Under the pieces are notes generated by a model, which was given only the letters and a program-made list of their open reading frames with translations, searched no databases and was not told the origin of the DNA. 31,621 nucleotides of DNA from Silene noctiflora (taxonomy: Eukaryota; Streptophyta; Magnoliopsida; Caryophyllales; Caryophyllaceae), in the NCBI GenBank assembly GCA_009801015.1, contig VHZZ01010124.1, positions 3,704-35,324 on the forward strand, read 5' to 3'. This document shows, piece after piece, positions 10,291 to 22,900 of this stretch (position 1 is its first letter; each line of letters starts with the position of its first letter). The position numbers were made by a program, and so were the translations under genes.

Positions 10291-10985
10291 ATCTTATTGT
10301 TCATTCTTTGCTGTATATAGAATATAGAATACTAGTAATACACAATGCAACAAGTTGGGAAATGTAGAATAGTGTATTAAGAGACTGATGAGATTGTATA
10401 GATCTGTTACAAAAGATAATAATAGAAACTTTCTATTACAATGTACGTTGTAGTTACGTTATATATATTGGCAGGCAATGACTGGTGACCTATATACTTT
10501 GTGAAGTGTGATAGTTGCCTCCTATTGACTTACTAAATACGAGTCGCAAAAACTATTATGGGCTATTTGACATGCTAGTAATCAAAGTCCCTGCAACTCT
10601 CTTATCCTTGATCAGCATAAACTGTTGAGACCTTCCAAGCTGGCAACTGTCAAAGTTTCTGTGGCGCTATGCTGACAGCAACCTTCTTCTTCCGGTTCAA
10701 ATCAAAGTTTCTGTGGCGCTGTACGAGGAGATAATCCATGCAGCCAGCCCTTGCAGTTTACCCTTTTGAAACATGGGCACCTGCCACTGTCCAAAAGGGA
10801 GTATTTGAACAACAAACTTTTACCTTCATTCAAAGAGACCACAATTAGATTAGAGGCTGACCTGACCATATAAGCGAGCAGTGTGATTGAATGGATGAGC
10901 TCGGCTCAGCTTCTGTTTAAACAGACATGTCCAAGTTTCGGTGTTGGCAAGTCCATTGTTCCCCAGCTTGATACTTTTCCAATAC
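10291..10985. other. Convergent intergenic spacer and 3' ends of XLG1 and SMG1
   Basis: The two genes are tail to tail, 695 bp between stop codons. The span should hold both 3' UTRs; no canonical AATAAA was seen for either gene, although AT-rich elements at about 10414-10440 could serve XLG1. An 18-bp direct repeat, CAAAGTTTCTGTGGCGCT, occurs at 10651-10668 and 10703-10720. Confidence 0.55.
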
Positions 10986-13900
10986 TCAAATCCAGGGTGT
11001 CCAGCCTTCATACATGTTGCAGAGATTATCAACACTTGTAGCTTGCTTCAGCAGATATTCTACCTGCTCTTCACTGCTCAACTCTCTAAAACACAAGCAC
11101 ACCAGATGTTGTCATCGACTCATTTTCTATTGCAATAGTTTTCCTACGCAACAAGCTAAAAAAATACAGATACCTGTTTTCGGAAATATCAAGGCCATCT
11201 AGTTTCCTCTCTATCTGCCTTAAAACTGACAGCGCAAAACCATTCTTCCCTGCAAACAAATTAAAAACAACCTGAATACGATGATAATACTCGGGGTACA
11301 AACTACCAGTAGACCACAACTACCCTCCTTAATGATTCAGCAACAGCCAATGTCAAGACAGGTCCTCCAGACCCAAAAGAAACCTTCTAAGAATATTGTT
11401 AAAATGAAAATGAAGTATATTTTGGCCAAAAATTGATTCTGTACTTGCTTGATATAGTTGCAAAATTTAGTCAACTTAGGTTTCATACTTCCTAAGCTTA
11501 ATCTTCCAGTCTGATTTCAGTTGAAATTGAAGCAGTGAACATAAAATCAACATCAAGACAAGCACGAACAATTGGAATGCATTAATTTCAATCATACCCC
11601 TGGGCGCCCGAGCAATCTCTTTCTTAAGTAGTATACCAGCCTGACTCTCATTGACATGACTCTCAGTGCCAGGTCCTATTCTACTTGATGAGCTTGCTTC
11701 CTCTTTAACCTCAAGGTCTACCTCCAAGTTTTCTTCCTTATGCTTCTCCTGAAGTTCATCGCTTGACAATTTACTTATTGAGTAGACACCATCACAGGTG
11801 ACATCTGGCTGAACATCTGAATTGGTCTCATTGCCACCATCCTTGTCCTTCATCTCATTGTAGTGATCAGTTTCTGAGTGTTCAAGTTGTTCGCAACGAT
11901 TTCCATCATCTTTATCATTGGAATTAAGGGAGAGGCGCTCCATATCGTTTTGGAAACTCAAGCCATTTGAAGAACATGTTTCATCCGAAATGCTGCCCAC
12001 ACCAGAACTACTGTATATGCTATCAGGAGGAGAAATCCACTCTTTATCTTCTGCTGACGACAAACTAACACTGACCTCAGAGTCATGCCTCTCTTCATCA
12101 AAGTCACTCAAAACACCTCTGTCCACGTCTTCATAGTCAGAGACACTGTTCACCAGGTCTTCCCTTGACAAAGTAAGGTGTTGTGACCTGGCCTCAACAC
12201 TTCCTTCTATACCTCCAACCGCCTAGAAGTAAAAAAGAATTTGAAGCCCGCTCGACATATTTGATCATGCATAATAATAGTGTACTGAATAGGGGCATTA
12301 CCTTGTGCAAATAACCTGCGTGAAGGCTTGCGGTTTGAGCAAGCTTAGTTAGCAAAGAATACAGTTCCTTTGCAGAGGACACCAAAGAAGGAACAAGAGG
12401 TTTAAAGGCCTGGAACGCCTCTTTAGTTCTAGGAAAGTAAGATTGATATATGGCTTGCCCATGGACTGGGGATATTCCAATCTTGTTCTCTCTTTCCTTG
12501 GCCATAGCATCGGTCATAGCAGTTACATCCTTAGCCAATACCGACTCAAGAGGGAAAATGATTTCGCTGGCCTGTTTACAACTTTCAGTTAATAAACACA
12601 ATGCACAAAACATTCTAATCATCCATTTAATAAGTTATCAAATATCAATTTTCCACACACAACCGGACAAGATGAAAAGGAAAACTTGAAACCAGACGCA
12701 ACAACAACAACAAAAAAAAAAAAAAAAAAAAAAAAAGACAACCTTTAATATCGAATCCATTAATGAATGATGCTTTGCCTCAGCTTCTTTTCCCAAATTA
12801 TGCACATCATGGAGACCGTTGCTGATAGCTAACACCTAGAAACAAATTAGAAAATTAATAAGAATGGAATGCAAACATAAAAGTTCAGAGAGTTTAGTCT
12901 CATAACCTCTCAAATATAGGAGGGAAAAGGAAAATAAATAAAATGAATGGGCAAGGATGTAGCACTGTGGGTGCTTGCATGTGATTGTGTGCAACACATC
13001 CCATCTTCAAATGCATTGTTGAAATTAGAAGCAAGTTGCCATGACGATAGTTCAGTTTAGAAGATAATTTGGGTTGTAAGAAATTTGTCACATATGAACA
13101 CCATCCCAGGCCCTGGAACTGCTGTTTCGGTGGCTGGATGATTGAGCTTGCTTCGGATATCCCGACCACCCCCTTCACCCGCACACTCGAAAGCACACTA
13201 CGTTTATCTTGACCACGCCTCAACGCTTCCTAGCCTCTATCTTCAAGAAGGCGCTACGGAACCGGAGCGGGCTTCTTAAATTAAATCAATCCTTTGACGA
13301 CCCACTCCTTGGAAACCGAACTCACCTAGGAAGATCATTTCCAGGCCAGTTTCACTCCCTATACTTGATACTCTCTACTTTACTTTCTCGAGAAATTAAA
13401 GAAGAAATGGCTGTGTTTAGGTTGTTTTTCTTGTACTGTATCTAAGCACGCACCTTCATCCTCAGTAATAGAATAGCCACACACAAATTTGAAAGTTCGT
13501 ACCAAACATTTACAAAGAAACTAAAAAAAGAGAAACCAAAAAAAACTTGCCACAAATCAGTTTTACTTTCAACAAAAGAAATTGTAACCCTACTCAGTAC
13601 TACTAGAAGCAAACTAAATAGCTGCACTCAAGATAACCTGACACATCAACCACACAGGCCACGGTTAAATGCCTCAACAAAAACTTTGAAAATGAGGTAT
13701 ATACCTCTTCAAGCATCGAACCACATTCTGAAGTCAAAGCAGTATGACCCCTAGCTACGCGGCCAAAAGCAGAAAGTGAAATGCTGACTTCACTTGCACA
13801 ATCTCTCATCAGAAGCAAAGTGCTTTGCAAGTCCCCTAAACAAGTTCAGAGACCATAAAACTCATCTTAGCTCATATCAAGCAATGATAGTATCTAGAAA

Positions 13901-16900
13901 TAATCAGCATAGCAATCTATACATCTTTCACAATTATATTAAGGTGAACCTGAAGCAGAGTTGGCCTTTTGAGAAGCTACAGAGAGCTCATTGGAGGCAG
14001 AATATAAACGACCCGAGGCAGCTTCCAGGCTGCTCTGCGCAAAGCCCCATTCCTGCTCAGCGCCTGATTCAAATGAAAGTATTGTTGAAGCCCAAATTTG
14101 TATTTCAGCTAAACAAATATCCTCCAGAAAGTATCATGAAAATTTGAAACACTTACGAGAGTAAGAATGGAAAGTGACTTCCAGCCTTGTTAATGCATTT
14201 AAGTACACCTGCTGCCATGCCCTACCATCTTCAGTACTTATTGGAAATATCTTACCAGATGGGCCAAGTGCTCTATCCCGTGACATTTCAAACTCCAATA
14301 TCGAGAATCCAACTTTCATTATATCAGTAGCCTTTTCCTGAACTTCCCGCAGCAACTGTCTTCGGCGCTTCAAATGATCATGGAACTGGACAGGAATTCC
14401 AGAACTCTTGTAGGAGACATTGCAACTTACGCTGGAATTCGGGCCGCCACAGGCCCAATTCATAGCTCTTTCAAGCTGCCCTTCAGCTGTAGAAGAGGTC
14501 CTTTCAGAAGATTGCAGACATTCAATTGAACTAACTATTTTAGAGACAGCAGATCGTAGACGTTCCAGAAAATTAGGTCTGCTCAAATTTAGAACAAGAT
14601 GATACATCTCATCGTCAGTGTCCAAAAATTTATGAGCTATGACCTTACTATCTTGAGAAGGTATTAGGGTTGAATCATGCATCCATTCCATCTGGATAAT
14701 CTCATGAGTAGTTTTTCTAATACCCTCTTTCAGCTCAGCCACCTGTCTCTTCATGAGAGATGCAGCAGACCTTGCTGCTCTGACAGTTTCATGTGTGTCG
14801 CAGTACTCTTCGAGCATTACTTTCACTCTTTTCACAGTCAAGTCCTTCAGACTTTCATAGCCAGGCTCGCTAAGTGACTCAATAGGTTTCTTCAAATTTT
14901 CAGTCTCTTTGTTTAAGCAGTGAAAGAATGTTAGAGCAATACGCTCTTTAATGTATTGACTCATCATAACTTGAAGTTGGACCACTAGTTTTTTCTTGAT
15001 GCCTTCAACAAGCTGATCCATTCCTAAATTCTGATCAAGACATGAAGATACATCATGAATGGTCACATCAAGGACAAAATCCATTACTGCAACTTTCCAA
15101 GCAAAGAATTCCTGGCCATCCAATAGTCCTTTAAATTTCCAGATGTATTCAGACATTTGGCATCCAGAACTGAGAAAATAAGCTAGACTGGAGAGGTTTT
15201 TTTGAAAAGAAGTTGCCCCGTAACTACCAAAAATAGCCATGTCCAAAGATTCTAGCTTAGTGAAAGGTTTTCCTAAGGTAGATAACAAAGGTTTGCTTCT
15301 AAAACCCTGAACCACTCTCTCTTCCTCAGAGCCAAGCAATGAGAGAAAGCGCTGCTCTAAAGACACTAAATCATCTTTTATATCAGCTTCTCTTTTAATC
15401 AAAGAGGAGTTTCGAGTGTCCTTTTGATTCCATGTGAGATGAAGTTGGTCTAGTTGTGCTCTACACGCTTCCTCTTGGGAAGCAAGCTCTTCTGCCTCCT
15501 CCCAGGAAAGGTGATCACGTCCTTTCATTGCGGCTTCTTCAAGCGCCAATTGTTGTTCAGTAATGAGACCAACCTTCAAAAAGTATCCCTTCTCCAGCTC
15601 TTCCAGAGAATCCCGCTCCATTTTAACTTCAACAAGCTGCTCCAACGCACTTTCAACAGAACCCCGGATGTTCGACAGTGCCCCAAATACATCAATTACT
15701 TCCGAATCAATTGAAACAATAGATTTGACGAGCTCTGGTAAAGCACCATCACTCATATGTATGATCAAATCCTTACATGAAATCAGCGCAGTTTTAAAGA
15801 TGGAGGCCCAATTCTCCTTAGAAACCATTGTATCACTACTTACAGTTCCACTACTACTAGAATGCTGAAGCTGATTGAAAAGGTCCACAACTAGAACACA
15901 TTTCTCTATTTGCTCTTCTAGTGCACAGTACACAGTCCCAAAGTCCAACTGTTGCAGACTGTCAGCAACAGCAGTTGTAGTTGACTCACTAAATATTTCA
16001 ATTATCTTTTGTTTTACATCATCATAAAGAGAGCATAAAGCTCCACATAAAACTGACAATGTCTTCTCCCTTTTCACATCAGAAACTCCTTTGGCATCGC
16101 TACTGTCCTCATGCCTGAATTGTGCAGGTGGAAGGGAAGGAAAAAAATCTTCATTCCTTGTAGAACAAGACTGCATATTCTTCAAGAAAACAGATAGTAT
16201 ACAGTTCTTAGACTTTAATTCTGCTTCTGAACCAATAGAATTAACAAGTCTTGCGTACTCTTCCTCTAGTTTCTTTATCTCTAGAGCATACCTCTTTGAT
16301 TTAAGACATAGGTCATCATGACTATGCCTAACATAATCAACAGCATTCCCACGCATATCTGCAACAAGCTCACCAGCCTGTCTCCTGGCCAAGGAAAGCA
16401 TGTCAAGGGAAAGGGTATTGCTAGATAATTGTAAGATTTGTGCCCAACTGTGTACAGGGCTTGTTGCAAGGTAGTTTAAGGGTAAGAATCTTTGCAAAGC
16501 AAGAGAATATGCTTGAAGAGATGTCACTGCACAAGACACTCCAAGGTCTAATTCGGATATGAGCTGAGAAACTTCCCTGTCTATTTCAAGACATTGTGCT
16601 TGTGTGGGTTCAGGAACTACAGTCAATGGAACTCCTGCCACTGAAACAGCTGAGATAAGAGACAAGGCGTCTTCCATCTTGCTTAGTTTTATGCTGCCTT
16701 TGATTTCAGGAATTGAACCATTCCGCAAAGCATCAAGGAATCTACCATGTTGCTCTAACCATGAACTAGCTTCCTGGGCCTTTTCAGCTACAACAGCCTT
16801 GGCCTGAGCAAACTCTTGAGACTGAACTTCATACAAGGTGCGAGTTTTCTCTGAGAGAGCAGTAGCTTCATCAACAATTGATTGTGCAGATGTTTCATGG

Positions 16901-19900
16901 AGTGCAAGAGTAGACCTCTCTTGATCAGCGCGTAAATAAGTAGCAGAGACAAGCTCATACTGATTTAATATATTCAGAAATTTCTGCCAGAAGATTTTTC
17001 AAGTTCAAATAAATATGTTTCACTTTATACCATATGTATATCGATAAAATGTAAAATCATCATACCTCAAAAGCAGATTCAACAGCTGGGGCAGTAGCTA
17101 ATAAAAGGTCATGATGCTCCTGCAGCAAAAGCAAACAATAAAATTTTAGGTAGCCTGCAGTTTTTCTAGAATAAGGGTTGGCATTTTCTTCGTCCTCATT
17201 TTACCCTCACTCTATTTATGTCTGTGATAAGGTTTGAGTTCCCAGAGTGGCTAACGCTGCACCAGCAACTCAAACCATACAACCTATTCCAGACATTGCT
17301 ACAGAGGCTTCACTGTCAAGTTTATTAGAAACCATAAGAGGGAATAAGGGATGTGTCAATCCTGTTGTAATGAATATTAGAGTAATTTAAAGAGTATATT
17401 AAATATTGGTTTATAACGATTCTACGTAATATGTCCTGCATTTTTCGGTGTCCAGGGAGGTACAAAACCAATTTGATAATTAAGATATGAGCGCACATAG
17501 CATTCATCAATCTACCGATTTGTGGAAAGGTGTACTTCGTTATAGGCAAATATAATGGTATAATAGTATCCTAGTATAATACTAAACCTTAATCACATTC
17601 GATAAACAAAAAAATGAGCATTTGCACCTTGAAGTTGAACTTCTGAATAAAAGAATAAAACACAGCATTTTTCAGAATCAAATCAATCAATAGACAAAAA
17701 TATGCATATTTAGCCCCTTGAAATTTTAAGTATATTTTCACTCAATTACTCACAAATTTTAAATTGTTAGTCTGCTAGCCTTGTGCCTAAAGAGCTTATA
17801 CATTACCTGCTCTGATTAACAAGCACACTAACACATTCTACAAGCTTTTTGCGAAAAATATTCCAAAGAAGAAGGTTTCTTAACAAGGAACTGTAGACTA
17901 GTTTATGATGATTGATAAGACATAGCAAGGAGATAAACTGACGTCATGTTTATTTGAAGTATTAAGCAAGAAGCCGGATCTCTAACTGTGAGACTAAGGG
18001 TATTCCCCAGAAATCCGCAACATTGAGGGTACGTGTCCAAAAATTTCCTTAACCATATACATATTCTGAATTCAAACACGCTCCTGCTGAACTCTATGAT
18101 CCGGTGACTATGGTCTTTTTATGGAGATAAAGGTAACAAAAATGAGGAGTAATTTACTTTTGATATCATTTTGAACATCATACAGGGATCAGTGTAACAA
18201 TAGAAGAAATCTTAAGAGCAACAAGACCCTTAAACCCTCCAGTGTAATTCAGATTGAGAAAAATATAATTAACAGACTGGTTTTCTAATAATATAGCAAA
18301 CGTACAATAGACTTAACAATAAGAGTTTTCAAAATAAAGGAGTACCTGCAAAGGAACGCGTATCTCTTGCACACGAGAAGCAAATAAACTTAAGCTAACA
18401 GCTAATTCCATTCCCTTTCTTTCTTCACCACCAATGGCTGCATCATCATGAAAATCTCCACGGGTCCACTCCACAAGTGGATCCCATACAAAGACCTCCA
18501 ATAACATTAGAAGTATGTCCTTATTCCGTCTAAGGACACCAAGTACTGCCTCACAATTTGTCCTGAAGTCTCCTTCCAATCCTGTCAATCCTAAAGCGGC
18601 TTCAAGTATCTGTGTAAGGCGGAATGGTACGATTTCTGGAACTTTTAATCTCTGTCCTTTGTCAAAGCATACATTATAATCGATGTGTACAATATCCCCG
18701 GAGAAGAAATCTATCAGAATGTTGTCCAAATGTCTATCACCGAGACCAAGGATGTGACCCACCATACTCATTGCAGCTAAGCTACCGGAATACCTATGAA
18801 AAATAAGAAGAGAATCTTGACAGAATAATTGATGAACAGAGAAAGAGTATAGGTTTGAAAATTAACATGATCAAAAGTCAACTTTCAAAGCAGACAGCAA
18901 TCAAATACTGAAATCTTTTACTTGTGTAGGTTTTACCTCTTTAGCTTTGAACTGAAAGCTCTGAAACCCTCACTTGCACACCAGAGTTCTTGATGAAGAA
19001 GTTGCCTCGGCGTCTGTTTCATAAGATCCAAAAGAACCGTAAGTTTGACTTCTTGAGGCCAGTCCCTCCTTGAGATAACTCTCTTTATGCCTTTCTCTTT
19101 CAGTGCTGGTATTATTTTACCATAGAACATATCACTTGGCCTGGGAACAGGTGGAGGAACTGTGTTTTTGACATTACCACCACCAGCAGCCAAAAGCTGA
19201 GCCAATTGATCTCTTTGCTGCCAAGCCTTAAAAGTGCTATATATGCTTACGACATTGTCCACCCACTGAATTAGACCAGCTCGGCCACTGATTGGTGTCA
19301 CAGAGTAATACCGAATACCAACTGAACGACTCCTAGTTTCAGCATATGAATGAAGAAAACTATTCACAGCTTGTAAAAGTTGCATGATTCTAGCATCAAG
19401 TCGTAAATCTTCTCTTCCTTTTAGAAGATAAGTGTACTTCCCACCATCAGAGCCTAGAATAACAAGTTTCTTAGGTTTGGTTTTGGTTGATAGGATAGTT
19501 ACTTGTTCAGAGAAAGAAGCAATTGTGACAATACCCAGTGAAGTACTACCAAAGTCTCTCTCAGATTCAGACAGCATGAATTGCGTCTCAAGGCCAGGCA
19601 TGGGAACATCAGAAGACGATAAGCAAGCCAATTGTGGTGCAACTTCTCGTAAGGAAACTGTTGACTTCCTCTGATAAGAAGCCAAGGACGCAGCAATACT
19701 ATCAAAAGGTCGCCAGACATCCCCAAGTGATGAAGCAGACGGTGGAGGAGTTTTAAAGGCTAGAATGGCAGATTTTATTGGCTCTTTGTACTCATCCTGA
19801 AACCACTTCTCATGAGGTGTCTCAGCTTTTCTAGATATGAGAGACAGACGACGCTCCAAGGCCACAAAAATTGGGGCCATCATGGCGGAATATTTTGCTG

Positions 19901-22900
19901 CATTTATTTTGACCTTTTCACTTTGACTAAGAGTAATGTTCTCTGATATTCTCGCAGCTTCCTCTTTCAGCAAGTTTATTCGCCTCATTACATCTGCAAA
20001 ACACAGAAGTTCAAATCACAAGAGGAAGATAATTATTTTTTGGTTAAAGATTTAAGCATGTGACACACCATCCTTATTTTACTGTACCCATCTAACTTTA
20101 GTCATCAAACAATGTAGACTTAGGCCTATATTTTTTCTCAATATACAGTAGTTAACAAGTTTTTAAAACAACAATATGAATATAGTTGTTTTGATAAATC
20201 AAACAAAACAAAATTTACAATACAACACTACATATATATTTAGAGATTAGTGGTCAAAGTTGACGTTGGTTGATAGGACAGGCTGCACCATCAATTCAAA
20301 AAGTCTGCCCTTTTTGGTTAGTGTTCCACGAAATGATTTGCAAAAGTAAAAGAACATAGAAACCATGGTACAGCAGTAAGCTAAGGCTACCTCCATGAAG
20401 ATCTTGGAGTGTGCTGAGCCATAGTTCCTCCCAAAGAACGGTAACATTTCCAAGCTCATATATCATGAGTTTAACATCCTGTACCAGTCTTGGATAAAGA
20501 CTCATCTGTGTTCCATAAAAAAATCAATCAATTAAGCAAACTACGTCTACATCAAGCTCACTTACACATCAAGACCTCAGTATCAGGGATGATTGCATCC
20601 AAGGAACAGCCATGGCTCTTCAAAGCCATAAAACACCATTGCAGTGCTTCACCAAAAAACTATCTAATGAATAATCAGAGATTTCTAAAACAAAGTTTCA
20701 TAGTGATCTGTGCTTCAAAAGCTAAGCAGCATGGACATGAATATCGGACACAATAAGACACGAGTCTGACACTCGAACATGTGAAACAACAACATTATCT
20801 CAGTGCCTAAAAGGGGGCGTTAGATGACAGAAACGTGTTTCCTTTGTTGAAAACATAGATGGAGTGTTTTTCTCAGCTGCTAATTCAAATTGTAAAACGC
20901 ACAGACAAACTATTTAGCCATGTTGCTTTATCATACTCAAAACCAACAAGTACTGAATCTTCAGTATTAATAAAAAAAGGGTGAAGCATATGACCTCCTA
21001 GACATGTAAATATTAAAAAGGGGAGAAAAAAAAGGCACGGCACGTCAAGTTAGAGGACAACCCATTAGCTGGTTTTACGAATAATTTACCATCTAATCTG
21101 ACTTGTTTAACTTGGTCAATTACTAGATTTTGAGCCCTCAAACTATTCTTTCTTTACACTGATTTGGAGTTATCATGCCTGATTATCAAGGTTTGGATAA
21201 AGAGACGAGGAAGTGAGGCATGTTTGGTTTGGATAAAGAGACAAGAGGAAGTGAGGCATGTTTGTGTTCCACAATGTCCTATAGTGTGTGATTCCATGTT
21301 CATGTATTTATCATGTATCTCTACTCTCCATAATAACTGATCTATTTTTTTGGTCTAGTCGTTTTCAAATTTATATTTTTAAGTATACAAGAGTGCTAAA
21401 GTCCGACATGCGGATGCTACATGGATACACCATCCTGGATAGAGCATCCATGTTTCACAGTCAAGGGTAGAGCATCCATGCATCACAGTCAAATAGTACA
21501 CTTATTCCATCACCACAAGTTAAAAGAACATGATCAGATATCCACAAAAGCATCAACTTTGTTAACACACGGTATGAATTTTTACGGAGGTTCTGTTCTG
21601 AAAGTTGAAAAGTAGTTTCTTCCATGACACTAAGCCAATCAAAAAAATAAGTCCAAAGAGATCAAACTTAGGTGTTATGCCCCGATACAGAATGACCACA
21701 GAGTTTATCCACAGCTTTCATAGCCACATCCTTGACGAGATATAAAAAAAAAAACAAAAGTGAAATATATAGTAAGGTTAAGGTTTACCAAGCAATCCAG
21801 AATACGCTGAAGTTCTTCTGATGGTCCGTCATCAGAAGCATTCACGTCAACAAGGGTCGGATATACCACAGACCATGGGGTCGACTTTGCCAGACTCATT
21901 ACCAAGCCTTCCAATTGCTTTCGAGTTTTAGGTTCTGGATGAGAACCTAGGCGCGCGAAGAGTTGGGGTGTCAGTTCCTACAAAGGGACCAGTGTCAGAT
22001 TATAGTCAAAGCATTGCTTTAAAACAGACACAATGGTACTGGACCGATCTTAACAACTTCCATTAAAAATTCAAGATTCTGATGACATCTAGTAGTTTTA
22101 GAGCATCTTTAAGGCTTTTCAAGACACTGTTCTATAGAATTTTCAGAACAGATCTAGGAGATCAATGCCTCTATGAAAATCTGTAACTGTCCTTGAAAAA
22201 GCCTGTGTTACAATCCAGGCAGCATCTTAAGATAAGATTATTGTAAGACCGTCTCACATGACCAGAGAGAAACCAAATAGTAACATAAAACAATTTGCAA
22301 CCTGCCATGGCGACAACGGGACAGCAGAAAGAGCAGGCTCAAGTGTATCCTTCAACTCCAAACCGTAATTCAGAAGAATGTGTAGTATGTAAAGAGTGGC
22401 CCGCAGGATTAAGCTACCATTTTTTTGGTTAAAGGATCTTAAATCATGGTTAATTGGCGGAGAACCAGTGACTTGGGTGGATGAATATGACAGATATTGT
22501 ACAAAACCATGAGCAGCATGCCCAAATAAGGACACTCTTCTCCTCCTCAATGACCACCAAATGTCAACCAATTCGTTGAGGGAAAATGGTGTTATGTCTT
22601 CTTCTATTTGCACATTTTCATCCAGCAAGGTCCTCCGAAGCTGAGAGGATACAACAGCAAGCAGAGATTCACAAGCAAAATTTTCCGCACCAGGTGCTGC
22701 AGCTGCAGCTTCAATTACATTCACTACTTTACTCACTAAAGCTGTTGCATCTTTTGCAAAAAGAAACTGGGAAATGATGGATTGCACTCTTGATATCTCA
22801 TCCTCAGTCAAACTGAACCTCTTTAGCGGTAGTTCTGGACCGAGAATAGGAGGAAGAGAGCATGAATGGAGGACAGTTCCGTGTGAAGGAGAAAGACTCT

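Noticed and set aside
11086-11319. Separate small gene with a FATC-like segment
   Set aside because: The FATC segment is SMG1 exon 15 (11249-11174); phase and the following exon 16 show it belongs to SMG1.
12638-12835. ORF with a long Phe run on the minus strand
   Set aside because: The Phe run is the translated poly-T of an intron; the real coding part is SMG1 exon 12 (12835-12743).
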